Shown here: in pieces, positions 7,445 to 15,718 of the stretch
How positions within the stretch are numbered: the first letter of the stretch is position 1
How the letters are laid out: every line of letters starts with the position of its first letter
Assembly: GCF_002291145.1 (NCBI RefSeq)
Contig: NZ_NTGE01000164.1
Location: 1-64,000, forward strand
Origin: Streptomyces sp. SA15
GTDB taxonomy: Bacteria > Actinomycetota > Actinomycetes > Streptomycetales > Streptomycetaceae
Direction of reading: 5' to 3'
Length of the DNA: 64,000 bases
Position numbers and translations under genes: made by a program
The notes under the pieces: generated by a model
What the model saw: only the letters and a program-made list of their open reading frames with translations
Told to the model about the DNA's origin: nothing
Database searches by the model: none

Positions 7445-9700
7445 ATGCCCGATTTCATCACCCTCACCGGAGCCCGGGAGAACAACCTCAAGGACGTCAC
7501 CCTCCGCATCCCGAAAGGCCGGCTGACCGTGTTCACCGGCGTTTCGGGATCGGGGAAGTCGTCGGTCGTCTTCGACACGATCGCGGTCGAGTCGCAGCGC
7601 CAGCTGAACGAGACGTTCACCTGGTTCGTGCGCAACCGGCTGCCCAAGTACGAGCGGCCGCACGCCGACGCGCTGGAGGACCTCACGCCCGCCATCGTCG
7701 TCGACCAGCGGCCGATCGGGGGCCACTCCCGGTCCACGGTCGGCACGATGACCGACATCTACTCGGTGATCCGGGTGCTGTTCTCCCGGCACGGCACCCC
7801 GAGCGCCGGTCCGGCGACGGCGTACTCGTTCAACGACCCGTCGGGCATGTGCCCCGAGTGCGACGGCCTGGGCCGGACGGTACGGCCGGACTGGGACCGC
7901 ATCCTGGACGCCGGCCGCTCGCTGGCGGACGGGGCGGTCCGTTTCCCGCCGTTCGCGGCGGGGACCTGGCAGGGGCAGGCGTACACGAACACCGACGAGC
8001 TGGACCCGCACAAGCGTGTCGGTGAGTTCACGGCCGCCGAACGCGAGTTCCTGATGCGCGGCAGGCCCGGCAGCAAGGTCACCGTCAACGGCAGCGGCGG
8101 CACCTGGACCACGGAGTACGAGGGCCTCGCCGACCGGTTCGAGCGGCTGTACCTCAAGCGCGACCTGTCGGCCATGAGCCAGAAGACCCGTGACCTCGTG
8201 CGGGACTTCCTGGCCGAGGGCACCTGCCCGGTCTGCCACGGCGCACGCCTCAACCAGGCCGCGCTCGCCACCCGGATCGGCGGCCGGAACATCGCCGACT
8301 GCACACGGATGCAGGTCACCGACCTCGTCGCCGTACTGAAGGAGATCGACGACCCGGTCGCCGCCCCCATCGCCGGGGCCGCGATCACGGCGCTCGAACG
8401 CATCGACGCGATCGGCCTGGGCTATCTCAGCCTCGACCGGGAAACCGCCACACTCTCCGGCGGCGAGGGGCAGCGGTTGAAGACGGTGCGGCATCTGGGC
8501 TCCAGCCTCACCGGGATGACGTACATCTTCGACGAGCCCAGCGTCGGCCTGCACCCGCGGGACGTCGGCCGACTCGGCGACCTGCTGCTGCGGCTGCGCG
8601 ACAAGGGGAACACCGTGCTGGTCGTCGAGCACGACCCGGACGTCATCGCGCTGGCCGACCATGTCGTCGACATGGGGCCGGGGGCCGGTGCGCAGGGCGG
8701 GCGGGTGGTGTTCGAGGGGACGCCGGACGAGCTGGCCGGGACGGAAACCCTCACCGGGCGGTGCCTGCGTCGCCGTACCGCGCTCAAGGCAGAGACACGC
8801 ACGGCCACCGGCGGGCTGTGGGTGAAGGGCGCCGACCGGCACAACCTGCGGGACGTGAGCGTCGAGTTCCCTACCGGGGTGCTGACCGTGGTGACCGGGG
8901 TCGCCGGGTCCGGGAAGAGCACACTGGTCGCGGAGTTCACCGGCGGCCATCCGGACGCCGTCGTCGTGGACCAGTCGTCGATCGGGATCTCGGCGCGGTC
9001 GACTCCGGCGACGTACATCGGGATCATGGACACGGTACGGAAGGTCTTCGCCCGCGAGACGGGGGCCGAGCCCGGGTACTTCAGCTTCAACTCCACCGGC
9101 GCGTGCGGCACTTGCGAGGGTCGCGGGATCATCTACACCGACCTCGCCTTCATGGACCCGGTGACGACGACCTGCCACGACTGCGAGGGGCGCCGCTTCA
9201 GGGGCGAGGTGCTGCGGCTGACCGTCGGGGGCAACTCCATCGCGGACGTACTGGAGATGACGGCCGACCAGGCGCTCGGCTTCTTCGACGACTCGGGGGT
9301 ACGACGCCGGCTGCGCGCCCTGCGTGACGTCGGACTCACCTACCTCACGCTCGGCCAGCCGCTGTCCACGCTGTCGGGCGGTGAGCGGCAGCGCATCAAG
9401 CTGGCCACGCGCCTGCACCGCACGGGCGCTGTCTACGTGCTCGACGAGCCGACGACCGGGCTGCACATGGCGGACGTCGAGGGGCTGCTGGCCCTGCTGG
9501 ACCGGCTGGTCGAGGCGGGCAACACGGTCGTGGTGGTCGAGCACAACCTGGACGTCGTGGCCCACGCCGACTGGATCATCGACCTCGGCCCGGACGGAGG
9601 CCGCGACGGGGGTCGGGTGATCTTCGAAGGGACCCCACGAAATCTTCTGAAAGCACGGGACTCCCACACGGCGGAGCATCTCAGGAGGGCCACAGCCTGA
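7445..9700 (+). CDS. UvrA-like excinuclease paralogue (short UvrA2/DrrC class)
   Basis: 751 residues, about 200 shorter than housekeeping UvrA. Both ATPase halves are intact: Walker A GVSGSGKSS and GVAGSGKST, signatures LSGGEGQRLKTV and LSGGERQRIKLA, and Walker B segments YIFDEPSVGLHP and YVLDEPTTGLH. Zinc-type Cys pairs occur as MCPECDG, CPVCHGA, CGTCEGRG and CHDCEG. The sequence between Walker A and VVDQRPIGGHSRSTVGT is short, so the UvrB-binding region appears to be missing, as in class II UvrA paralogues linked to tolerance of DNA-intercalating drugs. It begins 9 nt after the ABC-F stop, so both are probably co-transcribed and may serve a shared defence against antibiotics. Confidence 0.9.
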   Translation: MPDFITLTGARENNLKDVTLRIPKGRLTVFTGVSGSGKSSVVFDTIAVESQRQLNETFTWFVRNRLPKYERPHADALEDLTPAIVVDQRPIGGHSRSTVGTMTDIYSVIRVLFSRHGTPSAGPATAYSFNDPSGMCPECDGLGRTVRPDWDRILDAGRSLADGAVRFPPFAAGTWQGQAYTNTDELDPHKRVGEFTAAEREFLMRGRPGSKVTVNGSGGTWTTEYEGLADRFERLYLKRDLSAMSQKTRDLVRDFLAEGTCPVCHGARLNQAALATRIGGRNIADCTRMQVTDLVAVLKEIDDPVAAPIAGAAITALERIDAIGLGYLSLDRETATLSGGEGQRLKTVRHLGSSLTGMTYIFDEPSVGLHPRDVGRLGDLLLRLRDKGNTVLVVEHDPDVIALADHVVDMGPGAGAQGGRVVFEGTPDELAGTETLTGRCLRRRTALKAETRTATGGLWVKGADRHNLRDVSVEFPTGVLTVVTGVAGSGKSTLVAEFTGGHPDAVVVDQSSIGISARSTPATYIGIMDTVRKVFARETGAEPGYFSFNSTGACGTCEGRGIIYTDLAFMDPVTTTCHDCEGRRFRGEVLRLTVGGNSIADVLEMTADQALGFFDDSGVRRRLRALRDVGLTYLTLGQPLSTLSGGERQRIKLATRLHRTGAVYVLDEPTTGLHMADVEGLLALLDRLVEAGNTVVVVEHNLDVVAHADWIIDLGPDGGRDGGRVIFEGTPRNLLKARDSHTAEHLRRATA

Positions 9701-9746
9701 CAACGAGGGTTTTGCCCGCGCGGACCGGCGCTGCATGATGGCTGAT

Positions 9747-9767
9747 CGGCGCCGCAAAACGGCGCCG
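9747..9767 (+). other. GC-rich hairpin in ddaH leader
   Basis: CGGCGCCG - CAAAA - CGGCGCCG, a perfect 8-bp stem with a 5-nt loop, ending 29 nt before the ddaH GTG. No T-run follows, so it may be a weak terminator for the upstream gene pair or a 5' leader structure. A weak TTGCCC-17-ATGATG promoter-like pair (9712-9740) sits just upstream. Confidence 0.4.
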
Positions 9768-9796
9768 GACCTGCCCCGCCGATACGGAGTTCCCTC

Positions 9797-10573
9797 GTGC
9801 CCAGCAAGAAGGCCCTCGTCCGCCGTCCCAGCCCGCGTCTCGCCGAAGGTCTGGTGACGCACATCGAGCGGGAGAAGGTCGATGTCGACCTCGCGCTCGA
9901 ACAGTGGGAGGCGTATGCCGAGGCCCTGCGGGCGCACGGCTGGGAGACGATCGAGGTGGACCCGGCCGACGACTGTCCCGACTCGGTGTTCGTCGAGGAC
10001 ACGGTCGTCATGTACAAGAACGTCGCGCTGATCACCCGTCCGGGCGCGCGGTCCCGGCGTGACGAGACCATGGGCGTCGAGGAGGCCGTGGCCCGCCTGG
10101 GCTGCTCGGTGAACTGGATATGGGAGCCGGGCACGCTGGACGGCGGCGACGTGCTGAAGGTCGACGACACGATCTACGTCGGCCGGGGCGGCCGTACGAA
10201 CGCGGCCGGCGTCCAGCAACTGCGAGCCGCCTTCGAGCCGCTCGGGGCGCGGATCGTCGCCGTGCCGGTGAGCAAGGTGCTGCACCTGAAGTCGTCGGTC
10301 ACCGCGCTGCCCGACGGGACGGTCGTCGGACACATCCCGAAGGTGGACAAGCCCTCGCTGTTCCCCCGGTTCTTGTCGGTGCCGGAGGAGTCCGGGTCGC
10401 ACGTGGTGCTGCTGGGCGGCGAGAAGCTGCTGATGGCGGCGAGCGCGCCGAAGACGGCGGAACTGCTCGCCGACCTCGGCCACGAGCCGGTCCTGGTCGA
10501 CATCAGCGAGTTCGAGAAGCTGGAGGGCTGTGTGACATGTCTCTCGGTGAGGATGCGGGAGCTGTATGCATGA
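9797..10573 (+). CDS. ddaH: N(G),N(G)-dimethylarginine dimethylaminohydrolase (DDAH)
   Basis: 258 residues from a GTG start, the usual DDAH size. DDAH hydrolyses methylated arginines to citrulline and (di)methylamine. The amidinotransferase-type propeller signatures are present: FVEDTVV (Glu67 of the active site), GTLDGGDVL, VGRGGRTNAAGVQQL, His163 in VLHLKSSVTALPDGT, and the nucleophile near the end in EGCVTCLSVR (Cys248 by alignment with the CLSLR motif; Cys245 is nearby). All expected catalytic residues are there. It stands alone between the UvrA-like gene and the desaturase. Confidence 0.92.
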   Translation: MPSKKALVRRPSPRLAEGLVTHIEREKVDVDLALEQWEAYAEALRAHGWETIEVDPADDCPDSVFVEDTVVMYKNVALITRPGARSRRDETMGVEEAVARLGCSVNWIWEPGTLDGGDVLKVDDTIYVGRGGRTNAAGVQQLRAAFEPLGARIVAVPVSKVLHLKSSVTALPDGTVVGHIPKVDKPSLFPRFLSVPEESGSHVVLLGGEKLLMAASAPKTAELLADLGHEPVLVDISEFEKLEGCVTCLSVRMRELYA

Positions 10574-10676
10574 CGGGGTGAGTGCATCGCCCCTTTCCGT
10601 CCCGGACCTGCGGTTCCGGGGGCCATTTGCCACGCCGGGGAACACGGCTGATCAGGGGTCTTTACACGGCACTTAA

Positions 10677-10722
10677 CCTACGGCTTCGTAACCTACGGTT
10701 TCGTAGCCTACGATTCCGTAGG
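10677..10722 (+). promoter_or_regulatory. Three tandem TACG-N4-CGTA palindromes upstream of the desaturase
   Basis: Three copies with exact 15-bp periodicity: CCTACGGCTTCGTAA (10677), CCTACGGTTTCGTAG (10692), CCTACGATTCCGTAGG (10707). Each has a TACG-NNNN-CGTA core, and the third is a perfect 6-4-6 inverted repeat. TetR-type regulators of fatty-acid genes bind short palindromes like these. The array ends 55 nt before the desaturase start, where a repressor would block transcription. Confidence 0.65.
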
Positions 10723-10777
10723 TTGTCGGCACCGCTCGCCGACTCGTACCCCTTTCCCGCGTCCCACTGGAGTACCC

Positions 10778-11755
10778 GTGACGATCACTTCCCCTCACCT
10801 CGGCAGTCCGTCCTCCGCGTGGACCGACGCCCGGCTGCTGTACGCACTGGAGGAAGTCGTCGAGAAGGAGCTCAACCGGCACCTGAGCGTCGCCAAGGAC
10901 TGGATGCCGCACGAGTACGTGCCGTGGAGCGACGGCCGCAACTTCCCGGGCGTCTTCGACGACGGCGAGGCCTGGGAGAAGGAGCAGTCCAAGGTCACCG
11001 AGATCGGCCGGATCGCGCTGGTGGTGAACCTGCTCACCGAGGACAACCTCCCCAGCTACCACCACGAGATCGCCAGCCTCTTCGGCCGTGACGGCGCCTG
11101 GGGCACCTGGGTGCACCGCTGGACGGCCGAGGAGGGCCGGCACGGCATCGTGATGCGGGACTACCTGCTCACCTCCCGCGCGGTGGACCCGGACAAGCTG
11201 GAGCAGTTCCGTATGGCCCACATGAGCGAGGGCTTCGAGTCGGACAACCGCCACTCGATGCTCCACTCGGTGGCCTACGTCGCCTTCCAGGAGCTGGCGA
11301 CCCGCGTCTCGCACCGCAACACCGGCCACCAGTCGGGTGATCCGGTCTGCGACCGCATGCTGGCGCGCATCGCGACCGACGAGAACCTCCACATGGTCTT
11401 CTACCGCAACCTGCTGAAGGCGGCCTTCGACCTCGCGCCCGACCTGACGATGCAGGCGGTGCGCGACGTGATCGTGAACTTCCGCATGCCCGGTCACGGC
11501 ATGCCCGGCTTCGAGCGGGCCGCCGCGCAGATGGCGATCGGCGAGATCTACAACATGCGCATCCACCACGACGACGTCATCCAGCCCGTCCTGCGCTTCC
11601 TGAAGGTCCTGGAGATCGACGGCCTCGGCCCGGAGGGCCTCAAGGCGCAGGAGGAACTCGGCCTGTACATGAGCGGCCTGGACTCGGAGGCCTCCAAGTT
11701 CGACGAGAAGCTGGCGGCGCGCAAGGCGCGGATGGCGGCGCGGGCGGGCGCCTGA
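10778..11755 (+). CDS. Acyl-[acyl-carrier-protein] desaturase (FA_desaturase_2, soluble di-iron)
   Basis: 325 residues from GTG 10778. It belongs to the ferritin-like acyl-ACP desaturases, which introduce a double bond into ACP-bound fatty acids. Di-iron motifs are visible: the first Glu in EDNLPSYHHEI, EEGRHG (E-x-x-H), Glu in AYVAFQELATRVSHRN, and DENLHM (E-x-x-H). No membrane segments, consistent with the soluble type. It probably adjusts membrane unsaturation, and the tandem operators upstream suggest tight control by a TetR-type sensor encoded elsewhere. Redox partners are not adjacent. Confidence 0.93.
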   Translation: MTITSPHLGSPSSAWTDARLLYALEEVVEKELNRHLSVAKDWMPHEYVPWSDGRNFPGVFDDGEAWEKEQSKVTEIGRIALVVNLLTEDNLPSYHHEIASLFGRDGAWGTWVHRWTAEEGRHGIVMRDYLLTSRAVDPDKLEQFRMAHMSEGFESDNRHSMLHSVAYVAFQELATRVSHRNTGHQSGDPVCDRMLARIATDENLHMVFYRNLLKAAFDLAPDLTMQAVRDVIVNFRMPGHGMPGFERAAAQMAIGEIYNMRIHHDDVIQPVLRFLKVLEIDGLGPEGLKAQEELGLYMSGLDSEASKFDEKLAARKARMAARAGA

Positions 11756-11758
11756 CAA

Positions 11759-11781
11759 CTCGCCGACACGCCGGCGGCGAG
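11759..11781 (+). terminator. Hairpin after the desaturase gene
   Basis: CTCGCCG (11759-11765) and CGGCGAG (11775-11781) with a 9-nt loop, starting within 5 nt of the desaturase stop. There is no T-run, as is common for actinomycete terminators. Function inferred from position. Confidence 0.4.
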
Positions 11782-11815
11782 CAGGGCGTACGACTCGGGG
11801 GGCCTGGAGCGGGCC

Positions 11816-11943
11816 CTAGTGCCCCGACAGGCAGCGTCCGCCCCGTCGCGACGCCCGGCACGCTCCCCCACTGCCTCAGGGGCGTGGGAGATGCTCCCAG
11901 TCGCCGCTCCTCAATGGGCAAACGTTGCCCGCCGGGGCACTAG
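11816..11943. mobile_element. 128-bp MITE-like element with imperfect terminal inverted repeats
   Basis: The ends are inverted copies: CTAGTGCCCCGACAGG... on the left and ...CCCGCCGGGGCACTAG on the right (about 17 of 20 positions pair). A subterminal GGGCAA-ACG-TTGCCC palindrome and a GGGAG-ATG-CTCCC hairpin lie inside. There is no coding capacity; the whole looks like a miniature inverted-repeat element. The right end supplies the stop codon of the adjacent wbl gene. The sequence type looks familiar as an intergenic repeat of Streptomyces genomes, but copy number cannot be judged from one window. Confidence 0.55.
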
Positions 11944-12185
11944 TGGGTCGGGCGCCTGAGGTGCAGCCGCTCCTTCTCCGACAGGCCGCCCCAGACGCCG
12001 AAGCGTTCGTCGTTCGCCAGCGCGTACTCCAAACAGGCGGAGCGCATCTCGCACATGCCGCAGATGCGCTTCGCCTCGCGCACCGAACTGCCCGGCTCGG
12101 GAAAGAAGAAGTCCGCCCCGGTCTGCGCGCACAGCGCCTGCGTCTGCCAGGCGAGGTCGGCCGGGGTGATCGTGTCGATGTGCAT
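11940..12185 (-). CDS. wblH: WhiB-like (Wbl) iron-sulfur regulator
   Basis: 81 residues from ATG 12185 (MHIDTITPADLAWQ). Wbl proteins are actinobacterial 4Fe-4S transcription factors that partner with sigma factors. Four cluster Cys are present: ALCAQTG, then CGMCEMRSAC with the C-x2-C-x5-C spacing, followed by the GVWGGLSEKER turn and a basic C-terminus (LHLRRPTH). No good ribosome site precedes the chosen ATG, so the mRNA may be leaderless or the start further upstream. The stop codon is made by the end of the adjacent MITE-like element. Assignment to WblH rests on remembered synteny with SCO6715, so the symbol is less certain than the family. Confidence 0.8.
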   Translation of the reverse strand: MHIDTITPADLAWQTQALCAQTGADFFFPEPGSSVREAKRICGMCEMRSACLEYALANDERFGVWGGLSEKERLHLRRPTH

Positions 12186-12454
12186 GAGCGAGATCGTGCC
12201 GGGAGGCGAAAAACGTTCGATCAACGCCCGATCAACGCCTCGTTCAGGGCCTCCGGCCGTCCGATCATGACGTGGTCGGGCACCCGAGCGCACGGCGGCG
12301 CGCGGGAAGATGTGGCGACGATATGAACGCCTGTGATCACCCAGTGTGACCATGCCTGGGCGGCAAACCCGCGCGATTGTCAGTGGGCGGTGGAAGACTC
12401 GGCAGTGCAGGCAACGGGACCCCGAAGAACGGGACCTCTCAAAGGAGGGCAGAG

Positions 12455-13243
12455 ATGCTCACCACCCGCTTTGTCACCGGCGCTCCGAACTGGCTCGATC
12501 TCGGCACACCCGACATCGACGGCGCCGCCTCCTTCTACGGCGGCCTCTTCGGCTGGGAGTTCCGTTCGGGTGGTCCCGAGACGGGCGGCTACGGCTTCTT
12601 CCAGCTCGACGGCAGGACGGCCGCAGGCGGCATGCAGACCACCCCGGACCAGGGCCCGCCATCCTGGACGGTGTATTTCCAGACCCCGGACGCCGACGCC
12701 ACGGCGAAGGCGGCCGAGCAGGCGCACGGCTCGGTGCTCATGCAGCCCATGGACGTCCTGGACCAGGGCCGTATGGCGATCCTCGCCGATCAGGCGGGCG
12801 TGCCCTTCGGCATCTGGCAGCCCGCCGCCAACAAGGGCCTGGAGGTCGTGGAGAAACCGGGCTCGCTGTGCTGGCTGGAGCTGTACACGCCGGACCTCCC
12901 GGGGGCCGCCGGGTTCTACAACCGGTTGTTCGGCTGGGAGACCTCCGCCCTCACGTTCGCCGGGGTCACGTACACCACCGTCCACCCGGCGGGGACCGAG
13001 TCGGACGCCATGTTCGGCGGCATCGTCCCGCTGGATGACGATCCGACCAGGGAGAAGGCCGGGGCCTGGCTGCCCTACTTCGAGGTCCTGGACACGGACG
13101 CCACGGTCGCCGCGGCGCAGGAGCGGGGCGGCGTCGTCCGCCTGCCCGCGTCGGACCTGGAGGACGTCGGCCGCATCGCCGAACTCGCCGACCCGTACGG
13201 CGCACGCTTCGCGGTGATCAAGAGTTCGCCGCCGCAGACGTGA
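12455..13243 (+). CDS. Two-domain VOC (glyoxalase/bleomycin-resistance) family protein
   Basis: 262 residues from ATG 12455, preceded by AAAGGAGGG. Two tandem VOC domains: residues 1-125 open with PNWLDLGTPDIDGAASFYGGLFGWEF, and residues 135-255 open with LCWLELYTPDLPGAAGFYNRLFGWE. The metal-binding His is not obvious in either, since the usual W-x-E/H strand reads WLDL and WLEL. The protein resembles the mycobacterial Cfp30B type, function unknown. Transcribed alone and convergent with the LacI gene. Confidence 0.85.
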   Translation: MLTTRFVTGAPNWLDLGTPDIDGAASFYGGLFGWEFRSGGPETGGYGFFQLDGRTAAGGMQTTPDQGPPSWTVYFQTPDADATAKAAEQAHGSVLMQPMDVLDQGRMAILADQAGVPFGIWQPAANKGLEVVEKPGSLCWLELYTPDLPGAAGFYNRLFGWETSALTFAGVTYTTVHPAGTESDAMFGGIVPLDDDPTREKAGAWLPYFEVLDTDATVAAAQERGGVVRLPASDLEDVGRIAELADPYGARFAVIKSSPPQT

Positions 13244-13266
13244 CCGAGTGCATTCCCCGATAGGCA

Positions 13267-14304
13267 TCACGCCGAGGCGCGTCGCACCAGCGTCGTCGGC
13301 AGGACGACACCGGACGGTGTGGCTCCCTGCTCCAGCGTGGTGTTCCGCCGGTCGAGGCCGCGCAGCAGCAGGCGGGCCATCAACCGGCCCATCTCCTCGA
13401 TGTCCTGACGGACCGTCGTGAGCGGCGGATCGGTCTGTTCGGCGACCGGGAGCATGTCGTCGAAGCCGATCACGGCGACGTCCTCGGGCACCCGCAGCCC
13501 GCGCTCGCGCAGCACGCGCAGGGCTCCCGAGGCGGCGAGGTCGTTCGCGGCGAAGACGGCGTCCAGGTCCGGGCGGCGGTCGAGGAGTTCGCGCATCGCC
13601 CGTTCGCCGCCGGCCGGGGTGAAATCGCCCTCGACGATCAGCCGCGGGTCGGCGTCCACCATGACGTCCCGGTAGCCGTCGAGCCGGTCCACCGCCGAGG
13701 TCTGGTCGAGGGCGCCGGTGATGTGTGCGACCCGGGTGCGGCCGAGGCCGACGAGATGGCGTACGGCCTCTCGGGCGCCGCCTCGGTTGTCGCTGTCGAC
13801 GTACACCACACCGCCCCAGTCGCCGCTCCAACCGGGCCGGCCGCCGAACACGGTCGGCACTCCCGCCCGTTGGATCAGTTCCGGCAGCGGGTCGTCGAGG
13901 TGCAGCGAGAACACCAGCGCTCCGTCGACGTGACCGCCGGCGAGATAGCGGCCGACGCGGGCGTGGTCGTCGCGGCCCTCGGTGAGCAGCAGCACGAGCT
14001 GGTTGTCGTGGGCCGTCAACTCCTGGCTGATGCCGCGCAGTTGCAGGGCGAAGAAGGGGTCGGCGAAGACGCGGGTCTCGGGTTCGGCGACGACGACGGC
14101 GACGGCGTCGTGGCGTTTGGTCACCAGACTGCGGGCGGCCTGGTTGGGCACGTACCCGAGTTCCTCCACGGCCCGCCGCACCCGCTCGACGAGGGGCTCG
14201 CGCACCCCGTCCCCGCCGTTGACCACACGGGAGGCGGTGGCCCGTGAGACCCCGGCCCGGGCGGCCACGGCCTCCAGCGTGGGGCGCGGCACTGTGTCGG
14301 TCAC
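13267..14304 (-). CDS. LacI family transcriptional regulator
   Basis: 345 residues from GTG 14304. N-terminal LacI helix-turn-helix with hinge: TLEAVAARAGVSRATASRVVNGGDGV, then VRRAVEELGYVPNQAARSLVTKR. The rest is a periplasmic-binding-like sugar sensor (VAVVVAEPETRVFADPFF, GARVPTVF-type strands, VAHITGALDQTSAVDRLDGYRD, AVFAANDLAASGALRVLRERG, VAVIGFDDMLPVAEQTDPPLTTVRQ). A perfect operator-like palindrome lies 59 nt upstream, so autoregulation is likely. The controlled sugar genes are not evident nearby, although the small laccase and the ThuA/PQQ operon lie just upstream. Confidence 0.93.
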   Translation of the reverse strand: MTDTVPRPTLEAVAARAGVSRATASRVVNGGDGVREPLVERVRRAVEELGYVPNQAARSLVTKRHDAVAVVVAEPETRVFADPFFALQLRGISQELTAHDNQLVLLLTEGRDDHARVGRYLAGGHVDGALVFSLHLDDPLPELIQRAGVPTVFGGRPGWSGDWGGVVYVDSDNRGGAREAVRHLVGLGRTRVAHITGALDQTSAVDRLDGYRDVMVDADPRLIVEGDFTPAGGERAMRELLDRRPDLDAVFAANDLAASGALRVLRERGLRVPEDVAVIGFDDMLPVAEQTDPPLTTVRQDIEEMGRLMARLLLRGLDRRNTTLEQGATPSGVVLPTTLVRRASA

Positions 14305-14362
14305 TTCGGGGCTCCTCGTCGGCGGGTGCGGATCAGGATAGCCCTGGCCCGACCACCGGGGT

Positions 14363-14374
14363 GAGAGCGCTCTC
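14363..14374 (-). promoter_or_regulatory. LacI-type operator GAGAGCGCTCTC
   Basis: A perfect 12-bp palindrome with the central CG typical of LacI/GalR operators (GAGAGCGCTCTC, 14363-14374), 59 nt upstream of the LacI-family start. This is the classic sequence of actinomycete sugar-regulator sites and fits autoregulation. Confidence 0.75.
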
Positions 14375-14444
14375 GACACCCTCACCGACGGGTTTCCGCA
14401 GCGTCACGACCCCATGGTCCCGTTCCCCGTCGCTGGCCGACCTT

Positions 14445-14516
14445 CGACCGTCGACTGCCGACCGTCGACTGCCGACCGTCGTCTGTCGCCTGCCGTCTGC
14501 CGTCTGCCGTCTGCCG
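14445..14516. repeat. Short tandem repeats: three 14-bp units and four 7-bp units
   Basis: CGACCGTCGACTGC occurs at 14445 and 14459 and as a variant at 14473, followed by four CGCCTGC/CGTCTGC heptamers up to about 14516. The array lies between the small-laccase stop and the LacI regulator. No hairpin or coding function is evident; it looks like a slippage-type microsatellite. Confidence 0.8.
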
Positions 14517-14530
14517 GTGACCGTCGACCG

Positions 14531-15529
14531 TCAGTGTTCGTGCGGGGACGCAGACTCGGGCGCGGCCCGGTGCTCGTGCGGCTCGTACCCGGGGATCGTC
14601 CCGTCCGTCTTCTTCACCAGGAACAGCCCCACCATCCCCATGTCGGAGTGGCTCTGCACATGGCAGTGGTACATCCAGGCCCCCGCTCCGACGCCCTCCC
14701 CCGCGATCACCTGGAAGCCGAAGGAGTCGGCCGGGCCCGTGATCTTGTTGTCGATGACCTGACTCGGGTCGTCGGGCCCGGTGAGCATGCCCGTACGGTT
14801 GTCCGCCCAGCGGTGACCGTGCATGTGGAACGTGTGGTAGAACTCGCCGTGCGTGATCACCGCGAACTCGACGCGATCCCCCACCGTGGCCTCGAAGTTG
14901 GGCCCGGAATGCGCCGGCTTGTTGTTGATCAGCATGTCGTTGAAGACGATCGTGTGCGTCCGGTCGGGCAGGACGTCTCCCTTGCGGCGGACGATCACCG
15001 GGCCGTACAGGCCGTTGCGGAGACCGCCGGTGCCGTGCTCCGTGCCGACGACATGGTCGTGGTAATGCCAGTAGCCCGCGCTGCCCGCCCGCCAGGTGCC
15101 GTCCTTGCGGCGGCCGGGGGCGTGGGTGCGCCAGGTGTAGGTGCGGGTGCCGCCGGGTTCGACGTCGCTCTTGTTCAACTTCGTGCCATCGCTGGTGATT
15201 TCATAGTCCAAGCCGTGGACGTGGAGGCTCACCGCGACATCCATCGTGTTCTCGAACTCGATGTGCAGGGTGTCGCCCTCGTTGAGCTCGATCAGCGGCC
15301 CGGGGATCGTCGCCTTCCCCTTCTCGAGGCCGTACCCCATCTGTCCACCGGCGAGCCTCTCGGCGTACAGCTTGATGCGCTTGACCTGGCCGCCGGCCGG
15401 GGCCGTCCTCGCCGGTCCGTCCGCACTGACGGCCTCGGGGGCCAGGGACAACGATGTCGCGGCGACCCCACCACCCACGGCGACCGCGCCGCCCAGCAGC
15501 ACACGCCGGTTGAACCCGCGTCTGTCCAT
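14531..15529 (-). CDS. Tat-exported small laccase (two-domain multicopper oxidase)
   Basis: 332 residues, the size of Streptomyces two-domain small laccase (SLAC), which is a homotrimer oxidising phenols and reducing O2 to water. The N-terminus MDRRGFNRRVLLGG has a twin-arginine signal followed by a hydrophobic stretch. All copper-ligand motifs are visible: HVHG, HYHDH, the type-3/type-2 block FHMHGHRW, and YHCHVQSHSDMGM for type 1. A His-rich tail (SPHEH) ends the protein. From synteny it would be the counterpart of SCO6712. Divergent from the ThuA/PQQ operon, 189 nt between starts. Confidence 0.95.
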   Translation of the reverse strand: MDRRGFNRRVLLGGAVAVGGGVAATSLSLAPEAVSADGPARTAPAGGQVKRIKLYAERLAGGQMGYGLEKGKATIPGPLIELNEGDTLHIEFENTMDVAVSLHVHGLDYEITSDGTKLNKSDVEPGGTRTYTWRTHAPGRRKDGTWRAGSAGYWHYHDHVVGTEHGTGGLRNGLYGPVIVRRKGDVLPDRTHTIVFNDMLINNKPAHSGPNFEATVGDRVEFAVITHGEFYHTFHMHGHRWADNRTGMLTGPDDPSQVIDNKITGPADSFGFQVIAGEGVGAGAWMYHCHVQSHSDMGMVGLFLVKKTDGTIPGYEPHEHRAAPESASPHEH

Positions 15530-15655
15530 GCGGAACTCCCCACCCTGATACGGAATTTGCGGAGACGTACCTGTGATGAACCTGTGCGACGGTACCGGCC
15601 CCGCTCCTGTTTATCCACACTCAGGACAAAGTTGGTGCCATTGCGGTCATAGGTA

Positions 15656-15684
15656 TTGGCGAGTGATGCAAAGAGGTCTAGCTT
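15656..15684 (+). promoter_or_regulatory. Candidate promoter of the ThuA/PQQ operon
   Basis: TTGGCG (15656-15661), 17 nt, TAGCTT (15679-15684); both hexamers are near the sigma-70 consensus and give a leader of about 28 nt before the ATG at 15719. Sequence inference only. Confidence 0.45.
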
Positions 15685-15718
15685 CCTTGGCGCCGTTGCT
15701 GTGACCGAGGAGGTGCCC

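Noticed and set aside
5942..10645. A 4.7-kb stop-free minus-strand frame across the ABC-F, UvrA-like and DDAH genes
   Set aside because: It lies antisense to three well-conserved genes and reads as arginine/valine/aspartate-rich, as expected from high-GC codon-position bias. No domain was recognised.
14445..14516. Tandem repeats as a possible CRISPR array
   Set aside because: 7- and 14-bp units with no spacers and no cas genes.
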